Source of the DNA: Methylophaga sp. 42_25_T18
GTDB taxonomy: Bacteria; Pseudomonadota; Gammaproteobacteria; Nitrosococcales; Methylophagaceae
Reading direction: 5' to 3'
Assembly: GCA_002163085.1 (NCBI GenBank)
Contig: MAAJ01000001.1
Span: 186,001 to 250,000, forward strand
DNA: 64,000 bases
Both the position numbers and the translations under genes were made by a program. Each line of letters starts with the position of its first letter. Positions within the stretch are counted from its first letter, which is position 1. Shown here one piece after another: positions 46,517 through 55,290 of the stretch. The notes under the pieces are model-generated. The model did not search any database, was not told where the DNA came from, and saw only the letters and a program-made list of their open reading frames with translations.

Positions 46517-47337
46517 AAAAGCTATTGTTTAGCACACTGTTCCTCTTAGTGGCTGCGCCAGTATTAGTCTTTGGTTACGGAATCAGTCTCGATTTTAACA
46601 AAATAAAAGACACCCTCTCTGCCACTCAAAACCTAATGATAGAAGATAACTTGGAGCAAGAAATTGAAATCGGCCGAGTAATTAGTGGCCGACTGTTAGG
46701 TGCTCATAATTTGATGACCGACAAGCAACTACAACAGTATGTAAATAAAGTAGGTCGTTGGGTTGCATCTCAATCTGAACGTAGTGAATTGCAATGGCAG
46801 TTTGGTGTTATCGATGCCGACAGCATTAATGCCTTTTCTGCGCCTGGCGGATACATATTTTTAACTAAAGGTTTGTATCAATTATTAAACAGTGAAGCCG
46901 AACTTGCTGCCGTATTAGCTCATGAAATTGGTCATGTCGTGCAAAAACATCAATTAAAAATTCTCAAAAAAAGTGCCCTAATTCACTTTGGCCGACTTTT
47001 GGTGGAAAGTACGCTTGATCAAAAACAAAGCGGTATGGCGATGAATAACCTTGTTGGATATGGCGCTGAAATGCTAAGTCGGGGTTTAGATAAAGATTCG
47101 GAATTTGAAGCTGATAAAATAGGTGTGGTTCTTACTGCTAGAGCGGGCTATAACGCTTATGCCTTACCTATCGTGTTGCAAGAGATTGGTCATGCCGGCA
47201 TGAATAATCAATCCGATGTGCGGCTAATGTTTAAAACACATCCTCACCCGAATGATCGTCTAGATGAATTAGCGCCAGGGATGGAGGGGTTTAGTGGTGA
47301 TGGTCAAATGGTAGATGATCGCTTTTATCGGATTTAA
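46513..47337 (+). CDS. Periplasmic M48-family zinc metalloprotease
   Basis: 274 aa with an N-terminal signal (KKLLFSTLFLLVAAPVLVFGYG). The catalytic HExxH is LAHEIGHVVQKH (His 137, Glu 138, His 141); the third zinc ligand is the Glu in DKDSEFEADKIGV, about 60 residues on. The preceding segment INAFSAPGGYIFLTKGLY is typical of LoiP/YggG- and BepA-like proteases that monitor outer-membrane protein assembly. It lacks the TPR region of BepA, so it is closer to LoiP in size. It is coupled to the SH3 gene by ATGA overlap. Confidence 0.92.
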   Translation: MKKLLFSTLFLLVAAPVLVFGYGISLDFNKIKDTLSATQNLMIEDNLEQEIEIGRVISGRLLGAHNLMTDKQLQQYVNKVGRWVASQSERSELQWQFGVIDADSINAFSAPGGYIFLTKGLYQLLNSEAELAAVLAHEIGHVVQKHQLKILKKSALIHFGRLLVESTLDQKQSGMAMNNLVGYGAEMLSRGLDKDSEFEADKIGVVLTARAGYNAYALPIVLQEIGHAGMNNQSDVRLMFKTHPHPNDRLDELAPGMEGFSGDGQMVDDRFYRI

Positions 47338-47385
47338 GGATAAATCACATCCCTAGTTTTGCTAACACTTTTAGTCGCAGTAAAA

Positions 47386-47712
47386 TCACGCATGACTGGT
47401 TTTTCTTTTCCTATTGACGTGGTTTATCACTGCGCCAATACCACCGGCAGTTACCACACAAATCAAGATGAATGAAAAACTTGAGTCTGCATACCACGCA
47501 ACAGCAGATAGCACCAAGAACATGGCCACTTTTATGCCATCTTCAATAATAGTCTCCCCCAACAAAACAATCACACCCGCATAGACCGCTGACACTGATG
47601 CAGACACTAACACCGTCCATACGTGTATTGGATATCCCAGCTCAGGAATGCTGAAAAAGACGATAAACCACACCATGGTCATCGCTATCGAGATAAAAAA
47701 AATGTCACGCAT
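47386..47712 (-). CDS. Small four-helix membrane protein, unknown
   Basis: 108 aa with about four hydrophobic helices (about 3-22, 28-50, 60-77, 80-98) and a basic C-terminal tail (NHVNRKRKTSHA). No family recognised. It follows the acidic membrane protein gene at 24 nt and may be cotranscribed. The few charged residues within the helices (Glu in GETIIEDG) do not point to a function. Confidence 0.6.
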   Translation of the reverse strand: MRDIFFISIAMTMVWFIVFFSIPELGYPIHVWTVLVSASVSAVYAGVIVLLGETIIEDGIKVAMFLVLSAVAWYADSSFSFILICVVTAGGIGAVINHVNRKRKTSHA

Positions 47713-47736
47713 TATAATTTGCCGCCAGCAGTATGA

Positions 47737-48531
47737 TTATGGTCCACGATAAATAGGTGCAAAATCACCCCACCTAGGCTTTGACAATTCAGGCTCACGT
47801 TCTCGAGGTTTCGTTGTTGCAGACTTCGACTCTCCCGAGTTACCTTGGCCTTCTACACTACTTAGCCGTTGCTTTAAGCGACGATTCTCTTCTTCAAGTA
47901 TTAGCGCTTGCTCACGTAACTTAAAGAGCTCCATTGCTTTATCTTCCGGTGTTAGCGGCTCAGCATCTTCGATCGGCATCTCCACTGTTTCTGGCAATGC
48001 TACTACTGCCCCACTTACATCAGGCATTTCAGGTGTGGGTGGTAGCATTATGTCATTCTCGCCCGAGCTTATCGCCGTCGACGTATCAGGTAGGGGAGCT
48101 AAATCAGGAATAGTAATGCCTTCTTCGCTAATGGCCTCCTCTTCGGGCAGCTCTTCTGATGTAGTCAATCCCGCACTAATGTCACTAAGCGCATCAGAAA
48201 CCATCTCTTCTTCAGCTTCACCCTCAGCCGCCTTATCATCGTCTGGACCATCGGATTCAACCGCTGCATCTTGTTCAAGTACTTCACTGGTCAGCTCATT
48301 TTCAACCGGCTCATCTCCGGATGTAAAAAAGAGATAGCCACCTATAGCAACAAGCAAAACAGCTAAGCCGATAGCAATATAGATCATCATTGATTTTGAA
48401 AGGTTGATCTTGTTTTTAATTTTATTTAAAAATGAGCCGCCTTCATCTCCAGCCTCACCTTCAGTTTCAGAGCCTTCTTCGTCGTTAACTTTTTCAGTCT
48501 CCAACGCGCCTTCATCTTCATTCTCAGCCAT
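47737..48531 (-). CDS. Acidic single-pass membrane protein with C-terminal coiled coil, unknown
   Basis: 264 aa. The cytoplasmic N-terminus (about 1-45) is strongly acidic; one membrane helix lies at about 48-69 (MMIYIAIGLAVLLVAIGGYLFF). The periplasmic part is a long low-complexity Glu/Asp/Pro/Ser linker (about 70-190). A short coiled coil (MELFKLREQALILEEENRRLKQRL, about 198-221) and a conserved-looking end WGDFAPIYRGP follow. The single-helix-after-basic-stretch plan resembles FliL-type or envelope scaffolding proteins but no family signature is clear. No motility genes are nearby. Confidence 0.6.
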   Translation of the reverse strand: MAENEDEGALETEKVNDEEGSETEGEAGDEGGSFLNKIKNKINLSKSMMIYIAIGLAVLLVAIGGYLFFTSGDEPVENELTSEVLEQDAAVESDGPDDDKAAEGEAEEEMVSDALSDISAGLTTSEELPEEEAISEEGITIPDLAPLPDTSTAISSGENDIMLPPTPEMPDVSGAVVALPETVEMPIEDAEPLTPEDKAMELFKLREQALILEEENRRLKQRLSSVEGQGNSGESKSATTKPREREPELSKPRWGDFAPIYRGP

Positions 48532-48988
48532 CTTGCCCCCAATTAAAGCTCTTTTGTATCTATGCTAAGTCTATATCATAGTATCCAGCTATGTCCGTTA
48601 TTATCTAGTTCGTTTTTGCCAGTACTTTACCCATTATTTCGACCAAAAAATGATGTTCTAAAACGACATTTTATTGCAAACATGCCACAACAACTCCAAA
48701 ACTAAAAACAACCAGATAAATATCAGTCACTTACAACTGATGATCATCATTTATAAACCACTAAAAATCATCGCAAAACTGAATTATAAAAACGTATTAA
48801 TATCAACAATCATAAGAGATGCTTATCCTCATGATAAAAATACGTGAGTTTTATTTATGAACAAATTTACCTAAACTTGCTGCGACTTCAAATGAAATCA
48901 AAGAATCTTTGAGAAGAAAATCAATCTTGGTCATCGACTAATAATTACAACAACTTCGGTGAGCCGAGCATAACGAAAAGGTGGATAT
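48532..48988. other. 457-bp intergenic region upstream of fba
   Basis: A/T-rich, without a supported gene. It must hold the leftward promoter of the acidic membrane protein gene and the rightward promoter of fba-fbp-tpiA. No riboswitch or LysR-type box could be identified with confidence. AAGGTGG just before the fba ATG is its ribosome binding site. Confidence 0.45.
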
Positions 48989-50059
48989 ATGGCTTTAGTG
49001 TCAATGCGACAATTATTAGATTATGCAGCAGAACATGACTTTGCTATCCCTGCATTTAACGTCAATAATTTGGAACAAGTTCAGGCTATTATGCAAGCAG
49101 CAGATGCAACGGACAGCCCCGTTATCATGCAAGGCTCTGCAGGTGCGCGTAATTATGCAGGTGAACCGTTCCTGCGTCATCTAATTCTGGCTGCAATTGA
49201 GCAATATCCTCATATTCCTGTGGTGATGCATCAAGATCATGGCTCTGAACCCGCTGTGTGTACTCGCTCCATTCAATCCGGCTTTAGCTCGGTGATGATG
49301 GATGGCTCATTAATGGCAGATATGAAAACACCTTCATCGTTCGGCTATAACGTTAACGTGACACGTACGGTTGCTGATATAGCCCATGCTTGTGGTGTCT
49401 CTGTTGAAGGTGAGCTAGGTTGTTTAGGTTCGTTAGAAACCGGCATGATGGGTGAAGAAGATGGTCATGGCAGTGATGAAAAACTCGATCATAGTCAATT
49501 ACTGACCGATCCTGATGAAGCCGTCGAGTTTGTAAAACAAACACACGTTGACGCCTTAGCAGTTGCTATTGGTACCAGTCATGGCGCTTATAAATTTACT
49601 ACCCCACCAACAGGTGATGTATTAGCTATTAACCTGTTAAAAACATTGCAACAACGTTTACCGAATACACATTTTGTCATGCACGGTTCGAGCTCTGTGC
49701 CACAAGACTGGTTAAAAGTCATTAATAACTATGGTGGTGATATTGGCCAGACCTATGGTGTGCCGGTAGATGAAATTGTCGCTGGCATCAAGTTTGGCGT
49801 TCGTAAAGTCAATATTGACACCGATTTGCGTATGGCCTCAACCGGATCCATTCGTCAATATCTAGCACAAGAAGAAAATGCCTCAGACTTTGACCCTCGT
49901 AAGTTTTATAAGGTGGCAACGGCAGCCATGCAGGCCATTTGCGAAGCACGTTATGAAGCGTTTGGCAGTGCTGGACATGCCAGCAAAATCAAACCTATTT
50001 CCTTAGAACAAATGATTCAACGTTATGCCAGTGGAGAATTAGCTCCCTCAATACCTTAA
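48989..50059 (+). CDS. fba: Fructose-bisphosphate aldolase, class II, Calvin-cycle subtype
   Basis: Zinc-dependent aldol condensation of glyceraldehyde 3-phosphate and DHAP to FBP (also the sedoheptulose reaction in Calvin-type enzymes). 356 aa, the length of CbbA-type proteins. N-terminus [27 protein letters not shown]; zinc site VVMHQDHGS (about 80-88); [27 protein letters not shown]; and [12 protein letters not shown]. First of fba-fbp-tpiA, all reversible or gluconeogenic triose-hexose steps. A good ribosome binding site (AAGGTGG) supports the start. Confidence 0.95.
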   Translation: MALVSMRQLLDYAAEHDFAIPAFNVNNLEQVQAIMQAADATDSPVIMQGSAGARNYAGEPFLRHLILAAIEQYPHIPVVMHQDHGSEPAVCTRSIQSGFSSVMMDGSLMADMKTPSSFGYNVNVTRTVADIAHACGVSVEGELGCLGSLETGMMGEEDGHGSDEKLDHSQLLTDPDEAVEFVKQTHVDALAVAIGTSHGAYKFTTPPTGDVLAINLLKTLQQRLPNTHFVMHGSSSVPQDWLKVINNYGGDIGQTYGVPVDEIVAGIKFGVRKVNIDTDLRMASTGSIRQYLAQEENASDFDPRKFYKVATAAMQAICEARYEAFGSAGHASKIKPISLEQMIQRYASGELAPSIP

Positions 50060-50136
50060 ATTATCTAAATCAAGGTAATTGAAACCATTCATTATTAAAA
50101 AGATCGCCATCGTATTTTTTTGGAGAAGCGACAAAA

Positions 50137-51135
50137 ATGAGCACACAAACCACCTTAACCCAGTTCATTATTGAACAGCAGCGTAACGTGCCTGAAGCAA
50201 CGGGTGATTTTACCTTGTTACTAAACGATATTGCTGCTGCATGTAAACGGATCGCCCACACGGTAAATCGTGGCTCGATCACCGGCATGTTAGGCAGTGC
50301 CGATACTGAAAATGTACAGGGTGAAACCCAGAAACAACTCGACATTATTACTAATGATATTATGGTCGAGGCGCTTGAATGGACAGGGCATCTAGCAGGT
50401 ATGGTGTCAGAAGAAGTTGATGATCCTATCTCTATTCCAGAGCAATATCCTAAAGGCAAATATTTAGCATTATTTGATCCTTTAGATGGCTCATCAAATA
50501 TTGATGTCAATTTAACAGTAGGCACCATTTTTTCAATTCTGTGTGGCCAAGAAGGTACAGATGCCAAACTTGAAGACTTCTTGCAAGAAGGTGTCAAACA
50601 AGTGTGTGCCGGCTTTGTGCTCTATGGTCCATCGACCATGATGATTTTGACCACCGGTCAAGGGGTCAATGGTTTTACCTTAGATCAAGATGTTGGTGAA
50701 TTTGTCTTAACCCATCAAGATATGAAAATTCCAGAAGATACCCAAGAATTCTCGATCAACATGTCCAATCAACGCTTTTGGGAATCACCAGTGCAACAAT
50801 ATATTGATGAATGCATGCAAGGTGAAGATGGCCCACGCAATAAAAATTTCAATATGCGTTGGGTAGCCTCCATGGTTGCCGAGGTATATCGCATTCTGAC
50901 AAGAGGAGGCATCTTTATGTATCCCCTTGATAAACGCGACCCGAATAAACCAGGAAAACTTCGCCTTATGTATGAAGCAAATCCCATGGGGTTTATTATT
51001 GAACAAGCTGGCGGTGCTTGTTCAACAGGGCGTGAACGAATCCTTGAAATATCGCCTAATGACATCCACCAGCGTGTCCCTGTTATTCTGGGGTCTAAAA
51101 ATGAAGTGGATAGAGTTGTGTCGTATCACCAATAG
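50137..51135 (+). CDS. fbp: Fructose-1,6-bisphosphatase, class 1
   Basis: Hydrolyses FBP to fructose 6-phosphate. 332 aa. Class 1 signatures: [17 protein letters not shown], metal site [10 protein letters not shown] (about 89-98), [23 protein letters not shown] (about 112-134), [21 protein letters not shown] and the C-terminal [21 protein letters not shown] with the fructose-binding Lys/Arg residues. Gap to fba is 77 nt. The enzyme commits carbon toward hexose or pentose regeneration, consistent with a gluconeogenic or Calvin-type operon. Confidence 0.97.
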   Translation: MSTQTTLTQFIIEQQRNVPEATGDFTLLLNDIAAACKRIAHTVNRGSITGMLGSADTENVQGETQKQLDIITNDIMVEALEWTGHLAGMVSEEVDDPISIPEQYPKGKYLALFDPLDGSSNIDVNLTVGTIFSILCGQEGTDAKLEDFLQEGVKQVCAGFVLYGPSTMMILTTGQGVNGFTLDQDVGEFVLTHQDMKIPEDTQEFSINMSNQRFWESPVQQYIDECMQGEDGPRNKNFNMRWVASMVAEVYRILTRGGIFMYPLDKRDPNKPGKLRLMYEANPMGFIIEQAGGACSTGRERILEISPNDIHQRVPVILGSKNEVDRVVSYHQ

Positions 51136-51184
51136 TAGAAGTTTAAGTACCACTACTTCTGTTTAAGATAAAAGGTTAAATATT

Positions 51185-52000
51185 ATGCGTAAGCCACTCA
51201 TTGCCGGTAACTGGAAAATGAACAGCCCAGATGAGAGTTCTAAAGTACTCCTTGTGAATGTTTTAGTGCATGCCCAACTACTAGAAAAAAGAATACTCGA
51301 AGAAAAAGATGCCTCAGACATTGATATCGCGATTTTCCCACCCTCTGTTTATTTAAAAGAAGCCCAAGAAATCTTAACGGGCTCAAAGATTCATTGGGGC
51401 ACCCAAAATGTGTCAGCCTATGATGAAGGTCCATACACCGGTGAAATTTCTGCCTCGATGATTCGCGGTTTTGGCTGTGATTATGTATTAATCGGTCACT
51501 CTGAAAGACGTTGCTTATATGAAACCTTAGAGTTAGATCAATATGTGTTAGATCAAATTGTTGCTAAGAAATATGCCAAAGCAATTAACCAAGGCCTAAC
51601 GCCTATTATCTGTATTGGTGAAACGGCTGAAGACTACGCCGCAGGCAAAACCGAAGAGATCATTGCACGATTATTAGATGTATTAATCGAACATCAAGGT
51701 CCACAAGCTTTAGCTCAAACTGTGCTGGCCTATGAACCTGTATGGGCTATCGGCACTGGCCAATCCGCCACCCCAGAATGGGCGCAAAAGGTGCATTCAT
51801 TTATGCGTGAACGAGTTGCCAAACATGATGCAGCTACCGCAGAGTCGTTACGCATTATTTATGGCGGCAGTGTAAAACCTGAAAATGCCCGTGAAATTTT
51901 TGCTCAACCCGACGTTGATGGCGGTTTAATCGGTGGCGCATCATTGGAAGTAGAAGAGTTTAGTGAGATATGTTTTTCTGCTGCAGTCAGTACCCATTAA
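51185..52000 (+). CDS. tpiA: Triose-phosphate isomerase
   Basis: Interconverts DHAP and glyceraldehyde 3-phosphate. 271 aa, slightly longer than the usual 250, due to an insertion near residues 20-45 (VLVHAQLLEKRILEEKDASD). Catalytic residues: Lys in AGNWKMN (about 11), His in LIGHSERR (about 103), Glu in LAYEPVWAIGTG (about 180). Phosphate loop IYGGSV and GGLIGGASL are intact. Gap to fbp is 49 nt, so fba, fbp and tpiA form one likely operon. Confidence 0.96.
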   Translation: MRKPLIAGNWKMNSPDESSKVLLVNVLVHAQLLEKRILEEKDASDIDIAIFPPSVYLKEAQEILTGSKIHWGTQNVSAYDEGPYTGEISASMIRGFGCDYVLIGHSERRCLYETLELDQYVLDQIVAKKYAKAINQGLTPIICIGETAEDYAAGKTEEIIARLLDVLIEHQGPQALAQTVLAYEPVWAIGTGQSATPEWAQKVHSFMRERVAKHDAATAESLRIIYGGSVKPENAREIFAQPDVDGGLIGGASLEVEEFSEICFSAAVSTH

Positions 52001-52034
52001 TCTCGCCAAATTCACGGTTAAAATCGTAAGCATA

Positions 52035-52074
52035 CTCCCTATGATCAGCATGACTAAAGGCCGATCATTGGGAG
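52035..52074. terminator. Stem-loop downstream of tpiA
   Basis: CTCCCTATGATC pairs with GATCATTGGGAG (11 of 12 pairs) around a 16-nt loop. The following sequence (GAGCATTTTG) is a weak T-tract, so it may be the terminator of fba-fbp-tpiA or a structured 5' leader of the next gene. Confidence 0.5.
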
Positions 52075-52204
52075 GAGCATTTTGAAAAAAATGGAGCCTT
52101 CACAAAATATCAAATAGAAAAGCGAATACATCTTATTGAGCTATATAGCTATTCTTGTTATAAAGGAGATGCGCCGAAAGAAAATCTCAGCAAGGATCAA
52201 GCTT

Positions 52205-55132
52205 ATGAAGATTTTAATAGCCGATGATTCAGTCCCCGATCAAGCATTGTTGTCGATGCTAGTCAAAGAATTAGGGCATGACATCATTATAGCTGGGAAT
52301 GGCGCCGAAGCTGTCGCTGCCGTAGAACAACAACATCCCGATTTGGTCTTAATGGATATTATGATGCCAATCGAAGATGGTCTCAGTGCCACTGCACGAA
52401 TTCGACAACTCGAACTCGAACATTGGCTACCCATCATCCTTCTAAGTGCCTTAGATCAACCTCAAAATATCATTAAAGGCCTTGAAGCCGGTGCTGATGA
52501 TTACCTAACCCGACCCATTCATCCAAAAATCATTCAAGCGAAAATCCGTGCCATGGCACGCATTAAAGATTTACAAACCGGCTACCATCAAGCCGTTGAA
52601 CTTAAAGAACAACACTTAACGCACCTTCGCCACGAAAATCATCTGCACGATCAGCTCCGCAGAGCGATGGATGAGGCCGCCATCGTAGTAGAAACAGATG
52701 CTAAAGGTGACATCACCTATGCTAACCACAAATTTTGTGAGTTATCTGGCTATACAAAAGAAGAACTCGCCGGACAAAATCATCGAATTTTACATTCGGG
52801 TGTTCATTCCAGAGACTTTTTTAAAAACCTCTGGCATACCATTTCAAATGGCAATGTCTGGCATGGAGACATCTGTAATAAAAGCAAGTTAGGTGACTTA
52901 TATTGGGTTCGCACTACCATCATTCCCTTTCTTGATGAGCAAACCGGTGTACCGGTGAGTTACAAAGCCATTCGTTTTGATATTACTGAACGCAAAAACC
53001 TCGAAGCCAAATTACAGTTAGAAAAAGAACGTGCAGAGATCACCCTCGCATCAATTGCCGATGGCATTATAAAAATTAGTCCATCTGGCCAAGTGGAATT
53101 TATGAACAAAGTCGCGGAGGATATGACTGGCTGGCCTATGGAGGATGCCTCTAACAAGGATATTCATGATGTACTTACGCTCATCGAAAAAGACAGCAAA
53201 CATAAAATAATACTCCCGTTCAGCGACATGGTTGCTGAGAAACATATCTCATTAGCGACTAACACTTTATTAATTTCACGCCACAACAATGAGTTCCACG
53301 TTGAAGGGTCAATTTCTCCGATCTTTGAAAAGGCTGAATTTGCTGGTTGTGTTTTAGTTTTTCAAAATACTACTGATAAAAACCGCTTAAAAACAGAAGT
53401 GGAATGGCAGGCTTGGCACGATGCTTTAACCAGTTTACCCAATAGAACCTTACTCAATGATCGTTTTAACATCGCCATCGCTAATGCCAATAGAACAAAC
53501 ACTATGTTGGCCGTTTGCATGCTCGATCTTGATGATTTCAAAACGATTAACGACAGTTTTGGACAAGGCATCGGTGATCAGATTCTAGTTGAAATTGCAG
53601 AACGTCTCACTGAGATAATCCGTGATGATGACACCGCTGCACGACTAGGCGGTGATGAATTTGTCTTGTTATTAAATGGTTTTGCCTCCATAGACGAAGT
53701 CGATTTTGCTGTTCAACGTATTTATAAAGCCTTATCGCAGCCGATCATATTGAATGGAAATACGTTCAATATCTCTCAAAGCATTGGTGTAGCCGCCTAT
53801 CCACAAGATAATGTTGATGCCGACACCTTACTTCGACATGCCGATCAAGCCATGTATCAGGCAAAACGATTGGGGCGAAAAAGGTTTACCTATTTTGATC
53901 AAGACAGTGAACAAGTATCTCAAAAGCGCATTCAAGAAATCAGCAGAATCAAACAAGCGATTTTAAATGATGAAATGGTCTTATTTTATCAACCTAAAGT
54001 TAATATGCGCACCGGTAAAATTATTGGTGCCGAAGCCCTAATTCGTTGGCAACATCCTGATCGTGGTTTATTAGGTCCCTTTGAATTTCTGCCTCAAATT
54101 GAAGCTACTGATGTCGATATCATTCTAGGTAATTGGGTTATCGAACAAGCATTAACTCAACTTGAACAATGGCGAGATAAAGGGAAATCCTGGACTGTCA
54201 GTGTCAATATAGCGGGCCATCATTTTACCCAAGCTGATTTTATGGCGAAATTAAAACTCGCTTTAGCTAAACACCCCAATCTGCCTGCCCAAGCACTTGA
54301 ACTCGAAATTCTAGAAACCACCGCTCTCGATGATATCTCCTATGTATCTAACCTCATTTGTGACTGCCAAGCATTGGGCGTGAAATTTTCTCTTGATGAT
54401 TTTGGTACGGGTTACTCATCACTTTCCTATTTGAAACAACTGCCTGCCAATTGGTTAAAAATTGATCAAAGTTTTGTACGCGATATGCTGGATGATCGTA
54501 GTGATATGGCTTTAGTTGAAGGCATTATTTCCTTATGTCACGTATTTCAACGGCAAGTTATCGCAGAAGGGGTAGAAACAGCTGAACACGGAGTATTGTT
54601 GATGCGTCTTGGATGCCAGTACGCACAAGGGTATGGCATTGCGAGACCGATGCCGGCAGAAAAGATGATTGACTGGTCTGAAACTTATCAACCCGATGAA
54701 ACCTGGTCTATCTGGTCGGGTTCAGAATGGGAGTTGAGCGACTTACCCTTACTTGTTGCCCAACATGATCATATAAAGTGGATCCAAGAAATTCTAAATA
54801 CGTTTGATAGCGGCGTAATAAAGCTGTCAGAAAATGAATTATCGAATCATTTCGAATGTCGATTAGGCAATTGGTATTACGGTCATGGCAAGACGCATTA
54901 CGGTCACCTAGAAAGTTTTCAACAATTGGAGGCCATGCATGTTGATATACACAAGCTCGGCCATGAAGTAATCAACTTACTTAAAATGGGCCATACACAA
55001 GAAGCAAGGCAATCCGCTGATGATCTTTTAGCAATGAAAACTCAGATTTTGACTAAACTTCACGAATTACAAAAACAGGTCAATTTTTCTAGCAAAAAAA
55101 GTCTTGAGCTAAATAGTCCAGAAAATGATTAG
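52205..55132 (+). CDS. REC-PAS-PAS-GGDEF-EAL-CZB response-regulator diguanylate cyclase/phosphodiesterase
   Basis: 975 aa, cytoplasmic. ATG 52205 is chosen because AAGGA (52192-52196) lies 8 nt upstream and the receiver domain starts there (MKILIADD). REC is about 1-120 with phospho-Asp in LVLMDIMMP and the LSAL segment; PAS domains at about 155-270 and 275-400. GGDEF is intact (LGGDEFVLLL about 482) with inhibitory RxxD (RDDD). EAL is intact (GAEALIRW about 608, DDFGTGYSS, EGVET). The C-terminal CZB domain has a complete zinc set: His 856 in HIKW, Cys 885 in CRLGNWYY, His 912 and His 916 in MHVDIH. It probably couples a phosphorelay and zinc (or an oxidant acting on the Zn-Cys site) to c-di-GMP. 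No kinase is adjacent. Confidence 0.92.
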   Translation: MKILIADDSVPDQALLSMLVKELGHDIIIAGNGAEAVAAVEQQHPDLVLMDIMMPIEDGLSATARIRQLELEHWLPIILLSALDQPQNIIKGLEAGADDYLTRPIHPKIIQAKIRAMARIKDLQTGYHQAVELKEQHLTHLRHENHLHDQLRRAMDEAAIVVETDAKGDITYANHKFCELSGYTKEELAGQNHRILHSGVHSRDFFKNLWHTISNGNVWHGDICNKSKLGDLYWVRTTIIPFLDEQTGVPVSYKAIRFDITERKNLEAKLQLEKERAEITLASIADGIIKISPSGQVEFMNKVAEDMTGWPMEDASNKDIHDVLTLIEKDSKHKIILPFSDMVAEKHISLATNTLLISRHNNEFHVEGSISPIFEKAEFAGCVLVFQNTTDKNRLKTEVEWQAWHDALTSLPNRTLLNDRFNIAIANANRTNTMLAVCMLDLDDFKTINDSFGQGIGDQILVEIAERLTEIIRDDDTAARLGGDEFVLLLNGFASIDEVDFAVQRIYKALSQPIILNGNTFNISQSIGVAAYPQDNVDADTLLRHADQAMYQAKRLGRKRFTYFDQDSEQVSQKRIQEISRIKQAILNDEMVLFYQPKVNMRTGKIIGAEALIRWQHPDRGLLGPFEFLPQIEATDVDIILGNWVIEQALTQLEQWRDKGKSWTVSVNIAGHHFTQADFMAKLKLALAKHPNLPAQALELEILETTALDDISYVSNLICDCQALGVKFSLDDFGTGYSSLSYLKQLPANWLKIDQSFVRDMLDDRSDMALVEGIISLCHVFQRQVIAEGVETAEHGVLLMRLGCQYAQGYGIARPMPAEKMIDWSETYQPDETWSIWSGSEWELSDLPLLVAQHDHIKWIQEILNTFDSGVIKLSENELSNHFECRLGNWYYGHGKTHYGHLESFQQLEAMHVDIHKLGHEVINLLKMGHTQEARQSADDLLAMKTQILTKLHELQKQVNFSSKKSLELNSPEND

Positions 55133-55290
55133 ATGTAACAACCAACCACTGTCAAAAAATCATATTTTCTAACTTAGAACAAAATAAATAACAAAAGTGA
55201 CTCTGAGATAAAAAGTGTGTTAAAAATAACTATGCAAATCTGAAACGTTGATCGTTACCATTGGGCACATTGTGAGAGGGAAGCACGACC

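Noticed and set aside
48035-48337. Rightward Ser-rich 100-aa frame opposite the acidic membrane protein
   Set aside because: Its Ser/Ala repeats are the complement of Glu/Asp-rich codons on the other strand, a typical shadow.
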